Notes: generated by a model from the sequence alone, not told the origin. A stretch of 64,000 nucleotides of DNA from JACDBE01 sp963714055 (GCA_963714055.1 OY970227.1:2480001-2544000); one strand, 5' to 3'. Positions 34,571-44,432 are shown, counted from the first letter of the stretch. Translations and numbers: made by a program.

Positions 34571-34679
34571 ATCATCGATCGGGTCGACATCGGGTACTCC
34601 GACGCGACCGACAGCCCACCACAGCGGCCGTCTGCCGACCGGCGACGACGGTGATGAGGGGCTCAGTGGGTGAACGACT

Positions 34680-34696
34680 TCACGCGTTGTATGTGA
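34680..34696 (+). promoter_or_regulatory. 17-bp dyad element D, upstream of sulP
   Basis: TCACGCGTTGTATGTGA, followed by TGACGGCC and then GATGATCAC, as in element A. It lies 76 bases before the sulP start. Elements B and D share the 286-base divergent spacer. Confidence 0.65.
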
Positions 34697-34771
34697 TGAC
34701 GGCCGTTGGTCCGGGCCGGATGATCACGGCCACCGCGCTTGTGACGTGCCACCAGGCCAACTCCAAAGGGC

Positions 34772-36490
34772 GTGCCGGCAGACGTGACGGAACTCAACAT
34801 CATCGGGCGGGTGACGGGCTGGGCCAAGTCGGTGGCGCCGGATCGGTCCGCCGTGAAGACCGATCTCGTGGCTGGCCTTCCGGGGGCCATCGGCAGCGTT
34901 CCCGACGGGATGGCAGCCAGCGTGTTGGCCGGCGTCAATCCGATCCACGGGCTCTATGCGAGCTTCGCCGGCCCAGTTGCCGGCGGCCTGAGTGCCAGCA
35001 CCAAGCTGATGGTCATCACCACCACGAGCGCCGCCGCGCTCGCCGCCGGCTCGGCGTTGGAGAGTCTGAGCCCTGAGGACCGACCCGAGGCTCTCTTCCT
35101 CCTGACGGTGATCGCCGGGTTGGCGATGACCGCCGCCGGGCTTCTGCGACTCGGCCGGTTCACCCGCTTCGTGAGTCAGTCGGTCATGATCGGTTTCCTC
35201 AGCGGGGTGGCGGTCAACATCATCGCCGGCCAGATCCCCGACCTCACCGGAGCCGAAGGCGAAGGATCGGTCGCCGTTCAAAAGGCGTGGAGTGTCGTCA
35301 CCGACCCGAGCGGGATCGAGTTGGCATCGGTCCTCACCGGCGTTGCCGCCTTCGCCATCATCGTCTTGCTGGGTCGAACCCGGATCGCCTCATTCAGCGC
35401 CGTGGTCGCCCTCGCCGTACCGACGATCCTGGTGGTCCTGTCCGGCGCCGATGTCGCCCAGGTCATGGATCAGGGTGACATCCCCCGAGGCATCCCGCTC
35501 CCGGCATGGCCGCCATTATCCGCGTTCTCGTGGTCACTGCTCGCCGGCGCGCTCGCCGTGGCGGCAATCGTGCTGGTGCAGGGTGTCGGCGTCGCCGAGT
35601 CTGCCCCCAATGAGGACGGGACGCGTTCGAACACCAACGCCGACTTCATCGCCCAGGGCATGGGCAACCTCGGCTCGGGTCTGTTCCAGGGCCAGCCTGT
35701 CGGCGGCTCCGTCGGGCAGACTTCTCTGAACCAAGCCGCCGGAGCTCGTACCCGGTGGGCGTCGATCTTCTCGGGTCTGTGGATGCTGCTGATCTTGGCG
35801 CTGTTCTCGGGAGTAGTCGGCGTGGTCGCCATGCCCACCCTCGCAGCACTGCTCATCTACGCCGCCGCCGGCTCGTTGCGCCTCGGCGAGATCGGGACGA
35901 TCTGGCGCACCGGGGCCACGTCGCAAGTCGCCATCGCCAGCACGTTCATCGCCACGCTCCTCCTCCCCGTCGCCGCTGCAGTGGGCCTCGGCGTCGTGCT
36001 CTCGCTGCTGCTCCAACTCAACCAGGCCGCTCTCGACCTGAAGGTGGTCGAACTGGTGCCCCGAGCCGACGGGGGGCTCGAGGAACATCCTGCTCCCGCT
36101 CGACTTGCCAGCTACACCGTGACCCTGATCGACATCTACGGCAGCCTTCGCTACGCCGGGGCTCGCACCCTCGAGCATCACCTCCCCGACCCGACGGGCA
36201 CCACGTCACCAGCGGTCGTCATGCGCATGCGCGGCCGCACCACGCTGGGTGCAACGTTCTTCACGGTCCTCTCCAGCTACGCCGACCGAATCGACGCAGT
36301 TGATGGACGCCTCTACGTCTCCGGACTCGACCCGGCACTCATTGCACAGGCTCACAGGACCGGTGCGATCGCCGAGGGTGGACGGGTGCGGCTGTACGAA
36401 GCGAGCCCGGCGATCGGTGAGTCGAGCCTCCAGGCCTTCCACGATGCCCAAGCCTGGGTATCAGAGAGGCGACCGGACACCCACGCTTAG
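34772..36490 (+). CDS. SulP family inorganic anion transporter
   Basis: A 572-residue SLC26/SulP protein with about 10-12 hydrophobic helices followed by a STAS-like domain (about residues 440-565). GAIGSVPDGMAASVLAGVNPIHGLYASF near the N-terminus and GSGLFQGQPVGGSVGQTSLNQAAGARTRW in the core are family signatures. SulP proteins move sulfate, bicarbonate or other anions. Its place beside a sulfatase gene suggests sulfate, but this is inference from context. GTG 34772 is used; GTG 34784 is a possible alternative as AAAGGG (34765-34770) fits neither perfectly. Expressed from a region containing dyad element D. Confidence 0.9.
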   Translation: MPADVTELNIIGRVTGWAKSVAPDRSAVKTDLVAGLPGAIGSVPDGMAASVLAGVNPIHGLYASFAGPVAGGLSASTKLMVITTTSAAALAAGSALESLSPEDRPEALFLLTVIAGLAMTAAGLLRLGRFTRFVSQSVMIGFLSGVAVNIIAGQIPDLTGAEGEGSVAVQKAWSVVTDPSGIELASVLTGVAAFAIIVLLGRTRIASFSAVVALAVPTILVVLSGADVAQVMDQGDIPRGIPLPAWPPLSAFSWSLLAGALAVAAIVLVQGVGVAESAPNEDGTRSNTNADFIAQGMGNLGSGLFQGQPVGGSVGQTSLNQAAGARTRWASIFSGLWMLLILALFSGVVGVVAMPTLAALLIYAAAGSLRLGEIGTIWRTGATSQVAIASTFIATLLLPVAAAVGLGVVLSLLLQLNQAALDLKVVELVPRADGGLEEHPAPARLASYTVTLIDIYGSLRYAGARTLEHHLPDPTGTTSPAVVMRMRGRTTLGATFFTVLSSYADRIDAVDGRLYVSGLDPALIAQAHRTGAIAEGGRVRLYEASPAIGESSLQAFHDAQAWVSERRPDTHA

Positions 36491-36552
36491 CCCGCGCGCC
36501 GCACGCCACGATGCGACCTGTCCTGGGCTGTGCATGGGCCCGAATGCGCGAA

Positions 36553-36569
36553 TCACATTGTCTACGTGA
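36553..36569 (+). promoter_or_regulatory. 17-bp dyad element E, upstream of the CYTH gene
   Basis: TCACATTGTCTACGTGA, followed by TGCGC. Exact half-sites, inner match weaker than in elements A and B. It lies 126 bases before the CYTH-gene ATG. The remaining spacer 36491-36694 shows no gene. Confidence 0.55.
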
Positions 36570-36694
36570 TGCGCTCCGCTGGGGACGGGTGTTGGCTGGC
36601 TTCGAACGACATCCCGTGGCCGCCGCGAACGCGATGACGACGACCACAGCAAGGCGTCGCACGCAGCCTGGTCGAGATAGAGGAAGTGGTGACC

Positions 36695-37456
36695 ATGACA
36701 TCGGACTCTGGTGTGATCAGTGACCAGGCGCGTGAGTTGCGCGAGCTGGTGAAGGGTGCGGACAGCATCGAGCTGAAGCTCACCCTTCCGGAGCATTCGT
36801 ACCGTTCGGCAGCGGCCGCCCTGGGTGTCGATCCGTTGGACGCCCAGATCCGTCAGGTGTTCTTCTTCGATACGCCCGACCTCGATCTCAACCAGGCAGG
36901 GGTGGTCGCCCGGGCTCGGCGAGTGCAGGGTCGCGGCGATGACTCGGTGGTCAAGCTGCGACCGGTCGTCCCCGCCGAGCTGCCGGCGTCGTTGCGGAAA
37001 CTGCCTGACTTCGGTGTCGAGGTCGATGCCCTCCCGGGTGGCTACGTGTGCTCGGCGTCGCTCAAGGGTGTGCCGAAGACGTCGGTGCGCAAGACGGTGT
37101 CGGGACAGGGCCCGCTACGGAAGGTGTTCACCAAGGACCAGCGGGCCTTCTTCGCCGAGCATGCGCCGGCCGGTCTCTCCATCGACGAGTTGGACGTGTT
37201 GGGCCCGATCTTCGTGCTCAAGCTCAAGCTGTCACCGAAGACGTTCGGTCGTCGACTGGTCGCCGAGATGTGGCTCTACCCCGATGGTTCCCGCATCGTC
37301 GAGCTGTCCACGAAGTGCTTGCCCGGGGAGGGACTCGACGTCGCCGAGCAGCTGCGTGACTTCCTTGCGGCGAAAGGCATCTCCACCGAAGGCGAGCAGC
37401 AGACCAAGACGAAGACGGCGCTCGAGTTCTTCTCCGCCGAGCTGCACTCGAGCTGA
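36695..37456 (+). CDS. CYTH-like domain protein
   Basis: A 253-residue protein. SIELKLTLP carries most of the E-x-E-x-K signature of CYTH (triphosphate tunnel) enzymes, and charged strands such as QVFFFDTPDLDLNQAGVVARARRV, SVVKLRP and FVLKLKLSPKTF fit the beta-tunnel that binds triphosphate and metal ions. CYTH enzymes include class IV adenylate cyclases, thiamine triphosphatases and inorganic triphosphatases; activity here cannot be told. The first Glu of the signature is replaced by Ile or Ser depending on alignment, so activity may be altered. ATG 36695 is chosen, 8 bases after AGAGGAAG. Confidence 0.65.
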   Translation: MTSDSGVISDQARELRELVKGADSIELKLTLPEHSYRSAAAALGVDPLDAQIRQVFFFDTPDLDLNQAGVVARARRVQGRGDDSVVKLRPVVPAELPASLRKLPDFGVEVDALPGGYVCSASLKGVPKTSVRKTVSGQGPLRKVFTKDQRAFFAEHAPAGLSIDELDVLGPIFVLKLKLSPKTFGRRLVAEMWLYPDGSRIVELSTKCLPGEGLDVAEQLRDFLAAKGISTEGEQQTKTKTALEFFSAELHSS

Positions 37457-37608
37457 GATCGGCGGGCGCCCGCCGCAGGAGGATGATCGCTGGGTCTCAC
37501 CGGAATGCCATGCGCCACGAGCCCGATGGGCGGATGCGCAATGCATGGCATACGTCGCTCAGGCGGCGCCTCCGACGCACGACGCTGAAACCAGTGAAGG
37601 AGTACCGA

Positions 37609-38862
37609 ATGACCGGTTCGGAATCTCGAGTGTTGTCCAGCGATCTCAGCTCGTTCTCGACCTCTGACAGGTGATGGCGCCCCGTCGGAGGGCGGCTTCG
37701 CTGCTGTACGACCATCTCGACTTCGTGCATGGGGTGGAGGCTTCTGGGTGCGCTACGGGGTGCATCGCTCGCCGCCGTTCGTCGTGGTCACTTGTCACGG
37801 GGCAACTCGTTCCTGTTGTTCTCGAACCTGATGGACTCGACATCGCTCTTCCTGACCGCGAACTGCGACACCGTCTACTTCTGGGGGTTCGTCGACCTGT
37901 CCGACGGGCCGATGGTGATCGAGGTGCCGGCGCTCGGTGCTCCATCGGGGCTCCTCGGCACGATCGATGACATGTGGTTCCGGTGGGTCACCGACGTGGG
38001 TCTCCCCGGCCCCGATAGGGGTGAGGGCGGGCGCTACCTGATCGTCGGACCGGGTCACGAGGGACCGCTGCCCGATAGCGGCTACCACGTCTTCCACTCC
38101 CGCACGCGGCGAGTGACGTTGATCGGTCGCGGGTTCATGGTCGACAACGATCCGACCGTTCCGATCGAGGCGATCCGCAACGGCGTCCGGGTGTATCCCT
38201 ATACGCCCGGAGCGCACGGCACCGCGGTCGGCAGCTTCCTGGCCGGCCGGGCACCGTTGGGAGCTGCGCCCCCGGTGCCGGAGACCCGGTTCGTCGAAGC
38301 GACCGGAATGGAGATCAACACGATCTATCCCAACGACTTCGGGTTCTGGGAGCTGGTCCACGAGTTGGTGCAGCAAGAACCCCCCGAGGGGGGCGACCCG
38401 GAGCTGCTCGGCCTGCTCGCCTCGATCGGGATCGTGAACGGCAGACCGTTCGAGCCCGACGACCGGATGCGCAAGATCCTCGAGGACGCCGTCGTGGTCG
38501 GCAACGCCACCGCCCGCACGGTGACGTTCGCGGCTCGACCCGAGGAAGGGTTCGCCTTCTACCCGGACTCACAATGGCAGAGCGCCCTGTTCATCGGCGG
38601 TTACCAGTTCCTCGACCCACCGCCGGTGATCACCCCCGACGGTCCCATCCCGGCGCCGAGCGACGGTGCCCGCAAGCTCAACTCCGCCACCAACTTCTTC
38701 TACATGGCCACCGGCATCACCCCGGCGATGTGCATGCGTCTCACCGGCATCGGCTCGCAGTACATCTTTGCCATGCGCGACAGCGAAGGGAAGTACTTCG
38801 ACGGTGGCCGCAACTACCGGCTCACGCTCCCGCCGGACATCCCAGAGAGCCGCTTCCAGTCA
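37609..38862 (+). pseudogene. DUF1254/DUF1214 protein, frameshifted and truncated at the C-terminus
   Basis: ATG 37609 follows AAGGAG and opens MTGSESRVL, but this frame stops after 21 codons. Homology continues in another frame (AASLLYDHLDFVHGVEA, about 37692-37740) and then returns to the first (from about 37745) with NSFLLFSNLMDSTSLFLTANCDTVYFWG, SATNFFYMATGITPAMCMRL and DGGRNYRLTLPPDIPESRF. Intact relatives go on for some 80 residues starting FWS(L/V)TVYDNQTR; here that part is missing and the frame runs into the FGE gene. So the gene has at least two shifts and a C-terminal deletion. Function of the family is unknown. Confidence 0.65.
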
Positions 38863-38884
38863 AGGAGGCGAGGTCGTCGGCGAA

Positions 38885-39877
38885 GTGACCAAGGATGCGG
38901 CAGCACGTCACGGTGCGACCGCCGGCGAGGTCGCGGAGTCACCGGGTCCTCCTCCTGCTCCGGGCATGCGCTGGATCCCGGGTGGCACGTTCGCCATGGG
39001 CTCGGAGCACTTCTACCCCGACGAGCGGCCGGTGCATCAGGTCTATGTCGACGGGTTCTGGATGGACGAGTCACCGGTCACCGCCGCGGCGTTCGGGCGT
39101 TTCGTGCGTGAGACCGGTTACCTGACCGTGGCCGAGCGGCCCCTCGACCCCGAGGCGTACCCCGACGCCGACCCCGAGCTCCTGGTGCCAGGGGGTCTCG
39201 TGTTCCAGAAGACCGCAGGCCCCGTCCCTCTCGATGACTTCAGGAACTGGTGGGAATACGTCCCGGGCACTTCCTGGAGGCGTCCCGGTGGCAAGGACAC
39301 CACGATCAACGGGCGTGGCAATCATCCCGTGGTCCAGGTGGCTTTCGAAGACGTGGAGGCATTCGCAGCGTGGGTCGGCAAGGAACTGCCCACCGAGGCA
39401 GAGTGGGAGTTCGCAGCCCGGGGTGGGCTCGATGGGGCCGACTTCGCATGGGGTGACGAGCACTTCCCGGCCGGCAAGGTCATGGCCAACACCTGGCAGG
39501 GTGAGTTCCCGTGGCAGAACCTGTTGCTCGACGGCTATGAGGGCACATCACCCGTGGGGAGCTTTCCCGCGAATGGATACGGCCTCTACGACATGACCGG
39601 CAATGTCTGGGAATGGACCAGTGACTGGTACACCACCCAGCACGCCGACGTGGTTGAGCATGCCTGCTGCGTTCCTCGGAACCCGCGGGTCGACCTCTCC
39701 GATTCGACCGATCACCAGGGCGATCCCAGTGCGATACCGAGGCTGGTGGTCAAGGGCGGCTCACACCTCTGTGCACCGAACTACTGCCTGCGCTACCGGC
39801 CGGCCGCCCGCCAGGCGCAAGCCATAGACACGGCCACCGGCCATCTCGGGTTCCGATGCATCGTGCGGCCCGGCTAG
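38885..39877 (+). CDS. Formylglycine-generating enzyme (sulfatase-modifying factor)
   Basis: A 330-residue FGE/SUMF1-family protein. It opens GMRWIPGGTFAMGSEHFYPDERPVHQVYVDGFWMDE and has ELPTEAEWEFAARGG and YGLYDMTGNVWEWTSDWY. The active-site pair is present: Cys296 and Cys301 in GGSHLCAPNYCLRYR, the copper-binding cysteines that distinguish true FGE from other FGE-fold proteins. It oxidises the Cys of CxPxR in sulfatases to formylglycine, so it would activate the enzymes at 23.4 and 32.1 kb. GTG 38885 is the only nearby in-frame start; AAGGAGG (38862-38868) lies 16 bases upstream, unusually far. The gene abuts the truncated DUF1254 gene. Confidence 0.92.
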   Translation: MTKDAAARHGATAGEVAESPGPPPAPGMRWIPGGTFAMGSEHFYPDERPVHQVYVDGFWMDESPVTAAAFGRFVRETGYLTVAERPLDPEAYPDADPELLVPGGLVFQKTAGPVPLDDFRNWWEYVPGTSWRRPGGKDTTINGRGNHPVVQVAFEDVEAFAAWVGKELPTEAEWEFAARGGLDGADFAWGDEHFPAGKVMANTWQGEFPWQNLLLDGYEGTSPVGSFPANGYGLYDMTGNVWEWTSDWYTTQHADVVEHACCVPRNPRVDLSDSTDHQGDPSAIPRLVVKGGSHLCAPNYCLRYRPAARQAQAIDTATGHLGFRCIVRPG

Positions 39878-39983
39878 CTCGTGTCGTTCCGGGGCATCGG
39901 GTGACGGACACCATGGTTCCGGTTGCAACCTGCTCGCCGAAGTGGAGATCACCGCACCGATGTGACTGCTTCAACGATCGCGA

Positions 39984-41411
39984 TCACTCTGCGGCGGTGG
40001 GTCGAGTGACGGTTTGGGCGGCGAGCCAGGTGGTGAGGGGGACGGCGGCGACGAGTCCGATGCTGCCGATGAGGGTTCGGATTATCTCGACGGCGACGAT
40101 CTCGGAGTTGGCGATGGCTCCCAGGGACTGCTCGGCGAGCACGAAGAGGATGAGGAGGGGAAGCGCCGCCCCGGCGTAGGCGAGCAGCAACGTGTTGACC
40201 GTCGAGGCGATGTGGCTTCGCCCGATCCGCATTGCCCGGGAGAACAGGGTGCGTCGTTCGCTGCTTGGGTCGGCTGCGGCGAGTTCCCATACCGACGCCG
40301 CCTGGGTCACGGCGACATCGTCGAGGGCACCGGCGGTTCCCAGGACGATCCCTGCGAGCAGGAGTCCGGCGACGTCGATCCCTTCGAACAGGGTCAGCAG
40401 GCCGCTCTCCTCGGAGGTGAACCCGGAGAACCGGGCCAGCTCGGTGCCTACCCATGCCAACACTGCGGTGAGGAGCAGGGCACCGGTAATGCCGAGGATG
40501 GCGACATGGCTGATTCGGGTGAACCCGTGGGAGATGTACAGGGTGATGGCGGCGATCGCCGTGGCGCCGACCATGGCGACCAGGATCGGGCTGTTGCCGT
40601 CGACCAAGCTGGGGACCACGAACAGCAGGATGATCGCCAGGCTGGCCGCCATGCCCCCGAGGGCACCTACTCCCCGCCACAGACCCACGACGATGACCAA
40701 CACCGCGAACAGGATCATGGTGAACAGCAACACGGGTCGCCGCTGGAACTCGCCGCTGAACTGATAGGCGGTCTGGACGTCCGGGGGCGTCACCCCGACG
40801 ATCTCAGCCTCATCCCCGACACCGGCCACCTGCACGATGGCATCCTCACCCTCACGCATCAGCGCCGCCGGTTCCTCAGCGGTGGCGACGTAGTCGGCGG
40901 TCACGGTCTCCTCGCCCACGACCACCTCAGCGGTCAGCACCCGACACGTCGCCGCCGGATCGAAGGCACACGGCGCCTCCCCCACCGCCACGACCCGACC
41001 ATTGGGGAGCAGCCGGGACAGGATCGCGGTGGTTCCCACTTGGAAGTCGGGAGTCAACGCCGACGGAGGATATGCCTGGTGATAGATCTCACCGGCGTCC
41101 GGTCCTTCGTCGATCCTGAACTCGACCTCGGTGCACACCACGTCAGGCACTCCGGCGCACGGCTCCTCGGATACGGAAACCACCTCGGCGGCGTGGAACT
41201 GACTTGGGATCCCCAGGGTTCGCAACGCCGTCTCCTGCCGCACACTCCCCGACGGCCACAACACCACCAACCCCACCAGCGCCGCCACCACCACGCCTAT
41301 CGCCGTCCAATCCACCCAACCCGGGCGCCATCGACGGCGCCCGTGCTCGTCCCACTCCTCTGGTGAGAACTCGAGCCACGCATCGAGATCCCGCCGCGTG
41401 GCGTCATCCAT
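39984..41411 (-). CDS. YibE/F-like family membrane protein
   Basis: A 475-residue protein. One helix near residue 40 precedes an extracytoplasmic beta-rich region with four Cys residues (about residues 85-165), then seven or more helices with RRPVLLFTMILFAVLVIVVGLWRGVGALGGM and TLFEGIDVAGLLLAGIVLGTAGALDDVAVTQAASVWEL, the YibE/F core. Function is unknown; the conserved DD in GALDDVAVTQ suggests ion handling. ATG 41411 is preferred over TTG 41429. Short similar sequences starting CTGCTCGCCGA occur on both sides (39930 and 41489). Confidence 0.82.
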   Translation of the reverse strand: MDDATRRDLDAWLEFSPEEWDEHGRRRWRPGWVDWTAIGVVVAALVGLVVLWPSGSVRQETALRTLGIPSQFHAAEVVSVSEEPCAGVPDVVCTEVEFRIDEGPDAGEIYHQAYPPSALTPDFQVGTTAILSRLLPNGRVVAVGEAPCAFDPAATCRVLTAEVVVGEETVTADYVATAEEPAALMREGEDAIVQVAGVGDEAEIVGVTPPDVQTAYQFSGEFQRRPVLLFTMILFAVLVIVVGLWRGVGALGGMAASLAIILLFVVPSLVDGNSPILVAMVGATAIAAITLYISHGFTRISHVAILGITGALLLTAVLAWVGTELARFSGFTSEESGLLTLFEGIDVAGLLLAGIVLGTAGALDDVAVTQAASVWELAAADPSSERRTLFSRAMRIGRSHIASTVNTLLLAYAGAALPLLILFVLAEQSLGAIANSEIVAVEIIRTLIGSIGLVAAVPLTTWLAAQTVTRPTAAE

Positions 41412-41593
41412 GACCCAACGCCCTGGCAATCAACGCCTCATCCTGCACTCGCTCGACCAACCACGCTAGGTCCTGCACATCGCAGACTGCTCGCCGAGAT
41501 GGGAATTCCGCCGCGCCTGCAGTCGAGTCATCCGCGCCGCAACCCCATCAGCGGTGGGTCGACGCCGGCCGAGGCGCGGGCAGACTGGGGGCG

Positions 41594-41944
41594 ATGGCGA
41601 AGTACTCGGTGAACGAGCTCGGCGTCGCCAAGGCGCGGGCGCTGATCGACGCCCGCCAGTTCGTGCTACGTAGCGAGTGGGGAGATGCTCAACCCACCGC
41701 CGCCGATGAGAACAGCTTCCTCGAGGCCCACCCGTGGGACGACTACGCCGAGTGGCACCTCGGCCTCACCGAAGGCGCCGCCGACGAGACCAAGGCGCGC
41801 TACGCATTCGTCTTCGGCGACTTCCGCCGGCTGCACCGCATGGGCCTCATCGCTTGCCGATACCGGGCAGCCGAGTGGTTCCACAAGGACGTCGAGCTCG
41901 CCGCCCACGAGCTTCTCCAGTACCTCGACGAGCGGCGGGCTTGA
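41594..41944 (+). CDS. Conserved small protein, unknown function
   Basis: A 116-residue soluble protein rich in Trp, Tyr, Arg and Glu: KARALIDARQFVLRSEWGDAQP, HPWDDYAEWHLGL and FVFGDFRRLHRMGLIACRYRAAEWFHKD. It resembles a conserved actinobacterial hypothetical family that I know only by pattern. Predicted mostly helical, no membrane segment, no obvious metal motif. Divergent from YibE/F, 89 bases ahead of the convergent SHOCT copy 2. Confidence 0.7.
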   Translation: MAKYSVNELGVAKARALIDARQFVLRSEWGDAQPTAADENSFLEAHPWDDYAEWHLGLTEGAADETKARYAFVFGDFRRLHRMGLIACRYRAAEWFHKDVELAAHELLQYLDERRA

Positions 41945-42033
41945 CCTGCGCCGGGCGTGGCGGACCGCCCGGCCCGGCGAAGGTCAGACTTGGGCGACGA
42001 CTACGACGCCCCTCCCGCCGCAGATACATGCCG

Positions 42034-42411
42034 TTAGGCGAGCAGAGCAGCCTTCTGGGCGTTGAACTCGTCGTCGGTCAGGAGCCCACGGGAGTGCAGA
42101 TCGGCGAGCTTGGTCAGCTCGTCGGCGGTGCTGGACGTCGAGGCGACCTGCCGGATGTACTCCTGCTGCGCCTGGGCGCTCGCTGCCGCCCGCTCCATGT
42201 TGCGCTCCGCCATCGAGCCACCGCGGGCGATCAGGTAGACGAACACCCCGAAGAACGGCACCAGGACGACCAGGATCACCCAGCCGGCCTTGGCCCCACC
42301 ACCCATGTCGTCGCTGCGGAAGATGTCCCCGAACACCGAGATCAGCAACCAGATCCAAGCAAAGAACAGGAAGAACCACAGCATCGCCCAGAACAGATCC
42401 AACAGAGGCAT
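42034..42411 (-). CDS. PLDc_N/SHOCT-domain small membrane protein (copy 2)
   Basis: A 125-residue protein almost identical to copy 1 at 22275-22652: same two N-terminal helices with SVFGDIFRSDD, same linker position and identical last 15 residues. Differences cluster in the linker (ERAAASAQAQQEYIRQVAS versus QRAAADERAQQEYIQQVAG). ATG 42411 is chosen because it gives the same length as copy 1 and follows the same AAAGGAGAGG ribosome site; the frame remains open 14 codons upstream. The frameshifted antiporter gene is its divergent neighbour. Confidence 0.82.
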   Translation of the reverse strand: MPLLDLFWAMLWFFLFFAWIWLLISVFGDIFRSDDMGGGAKAGWVILVVLVPFFGVFVYLIARGGSMAERNMERAAASAQAQQEYIRQVASTSSTADELTKLADLHSRGLLTDDEFNAQKAALLA

Positions 42412-42713
42412 CGCCTCTCCTTTCGTGACGTGTGCAGGGCCGCCGATCGGCATCGCACATCGAGGTCAGCCATCGGCTGGCATCTCCACGCCACCGGTTG
42501 GCACGGCGGAACATACACCGTCTGCGGCCCGGCCCAATCCGTGCGCCCCGTCGCATCGTCCGCGATGGACCCCACGGGCTCCTCTGTCGCATCGGACTCG
42601 ACGGCGTAGACCGGGATGAATCGCGCGCCCGGCGCTTGGCACCCAATCATGACGCCGAGCGCTTCGAGGTGGTTGCATGGTCGATACGCGACCGATACCT
42701 GAGAGCAGGATGC
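42412..42713. other. 302-base divergent spacer between SHOCT copy 2 and antiporter gene
   Basis: No gene is supported. It holds the SHOCT ribosome site, the 17-bp element at 42465-42481 shared with copy 1 and, near 42440-42470, a half-match (TCGCACAT) to the dyad consensus, too weak to count. GAGAGCAGGA precedes the antiporter ATG. Confidence 0.5.
42465..42481 (-). promoter_or_regulatory. Promoter-region element shared by the two SHOCT genes (copy 2)
   Basis: GTCAGCCATCGGCTGGC (plus-strand reading) matches the copy-1 element at 15 of 17 bases and sits 54 bases from the ATG. Confidence 0.45.
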
Positions 42714-43972
<1,259 letters not shown>

Positions 43973-44019
43973 CGGCGGCGCCGTCGCCGCCAGGGTGAGG
44001 GGAGTGCAGCGCACATCGC

Positions 44020-44048
44020 TTGACAGAAGCTCACCGGCGTGAGAACCT
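44020..44048 (+). promoter_or_regulatory. arsR-type promoter
   Basis: TTGACA (44020-44025), 17 bases, GAACCT (44043-44048). The predicted start of transcription is about 44055, two bases before ATG 44057, so the mRNA would be leaderless. Confidence 0.5.
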
Positions 44049-44066
44049 ACAACCGAATGGTTGTAG
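44047..44066 (+). promoter_or_regulatory. Perfect 8-bp inverted repeat, ArsR-type operator
   Basis: CTACAACC and GGTTGTAG flank GAAT. The repeat spans the end of the -10 box, the expected transcription start and the start codon, so repressor binding would block both polymerase and, in a leaderless message, ribosome access to the DNA-encoded start. Operators of this shape are known for ArsR regulators paired with AHSA1-type genes. Confidence 0.7.
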
Positions 44067-44432
44067 ATACTGCGACGGACGAGATGATCGACGATCTGTT
44101 CCACGCCCTGGCCGATGCCACTCGCCGCGACATCGTCCGCCGGTGCCGCACCGGGCGAGCTGTCGGTCTCCGGCCTCGCCGCCGCCTACCCGATGAGCTT
44201 CGCTGCCGTGCAGAAGCACGTCGCCGTGCTGGAGCGGGCCGGTCTCGTCACCAAGGAGCGCCGTGGGCGGGAGCAGCTGGTGCGGACCGACTCCGGCGGC
44301 GTCGATCGGGCGCGCCAGGCACTCGATCAGCTCGAGGCGGCCTGGCGGGGCCGTGTCGACAGGATGTCCGACCTCCTCGCCCAGGACCCCGACCCGGAAG
44401 ACCACCACCCAGCGAAAGGACGAGACCAGTGA
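44057..44432 (+). pseudogene. ArsR-family HTH repressor with one frameshift
   Basis: The first frame gives MIDDLFHALADATRRDIVRRC, the opening helices of an ArsR repressor, and then breaks. The second frame continues with GELSVSGLAAAYPMSFAAVQKHVAVLERAGLVTKERRGREQLVR, the recognition helix and wing, to TGA 44430-44432. Removing one G from GGG in ACCGGGCGAG (about 44148-44154) restores one protein of about 124 residues. The GTG of the SRPBCC gene overlaps the stop. Such pairs are common: the ArsR protein represses itself and its partner. The ATG lies within the inverted-repeat operator. Confidence 0.75.

Noticed and set aside
37540..37565. Further dyad copy before the DUF1254 gene
   Set aside because: CAT-G and TACGT spacing resembles element E, but neither half-site TCAC nor GTGA is present.
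42440..42470. Further dyad copy before SHOCT copy 2
   Set aside because: Only one half (TCGCACAT) resembles the consensus.
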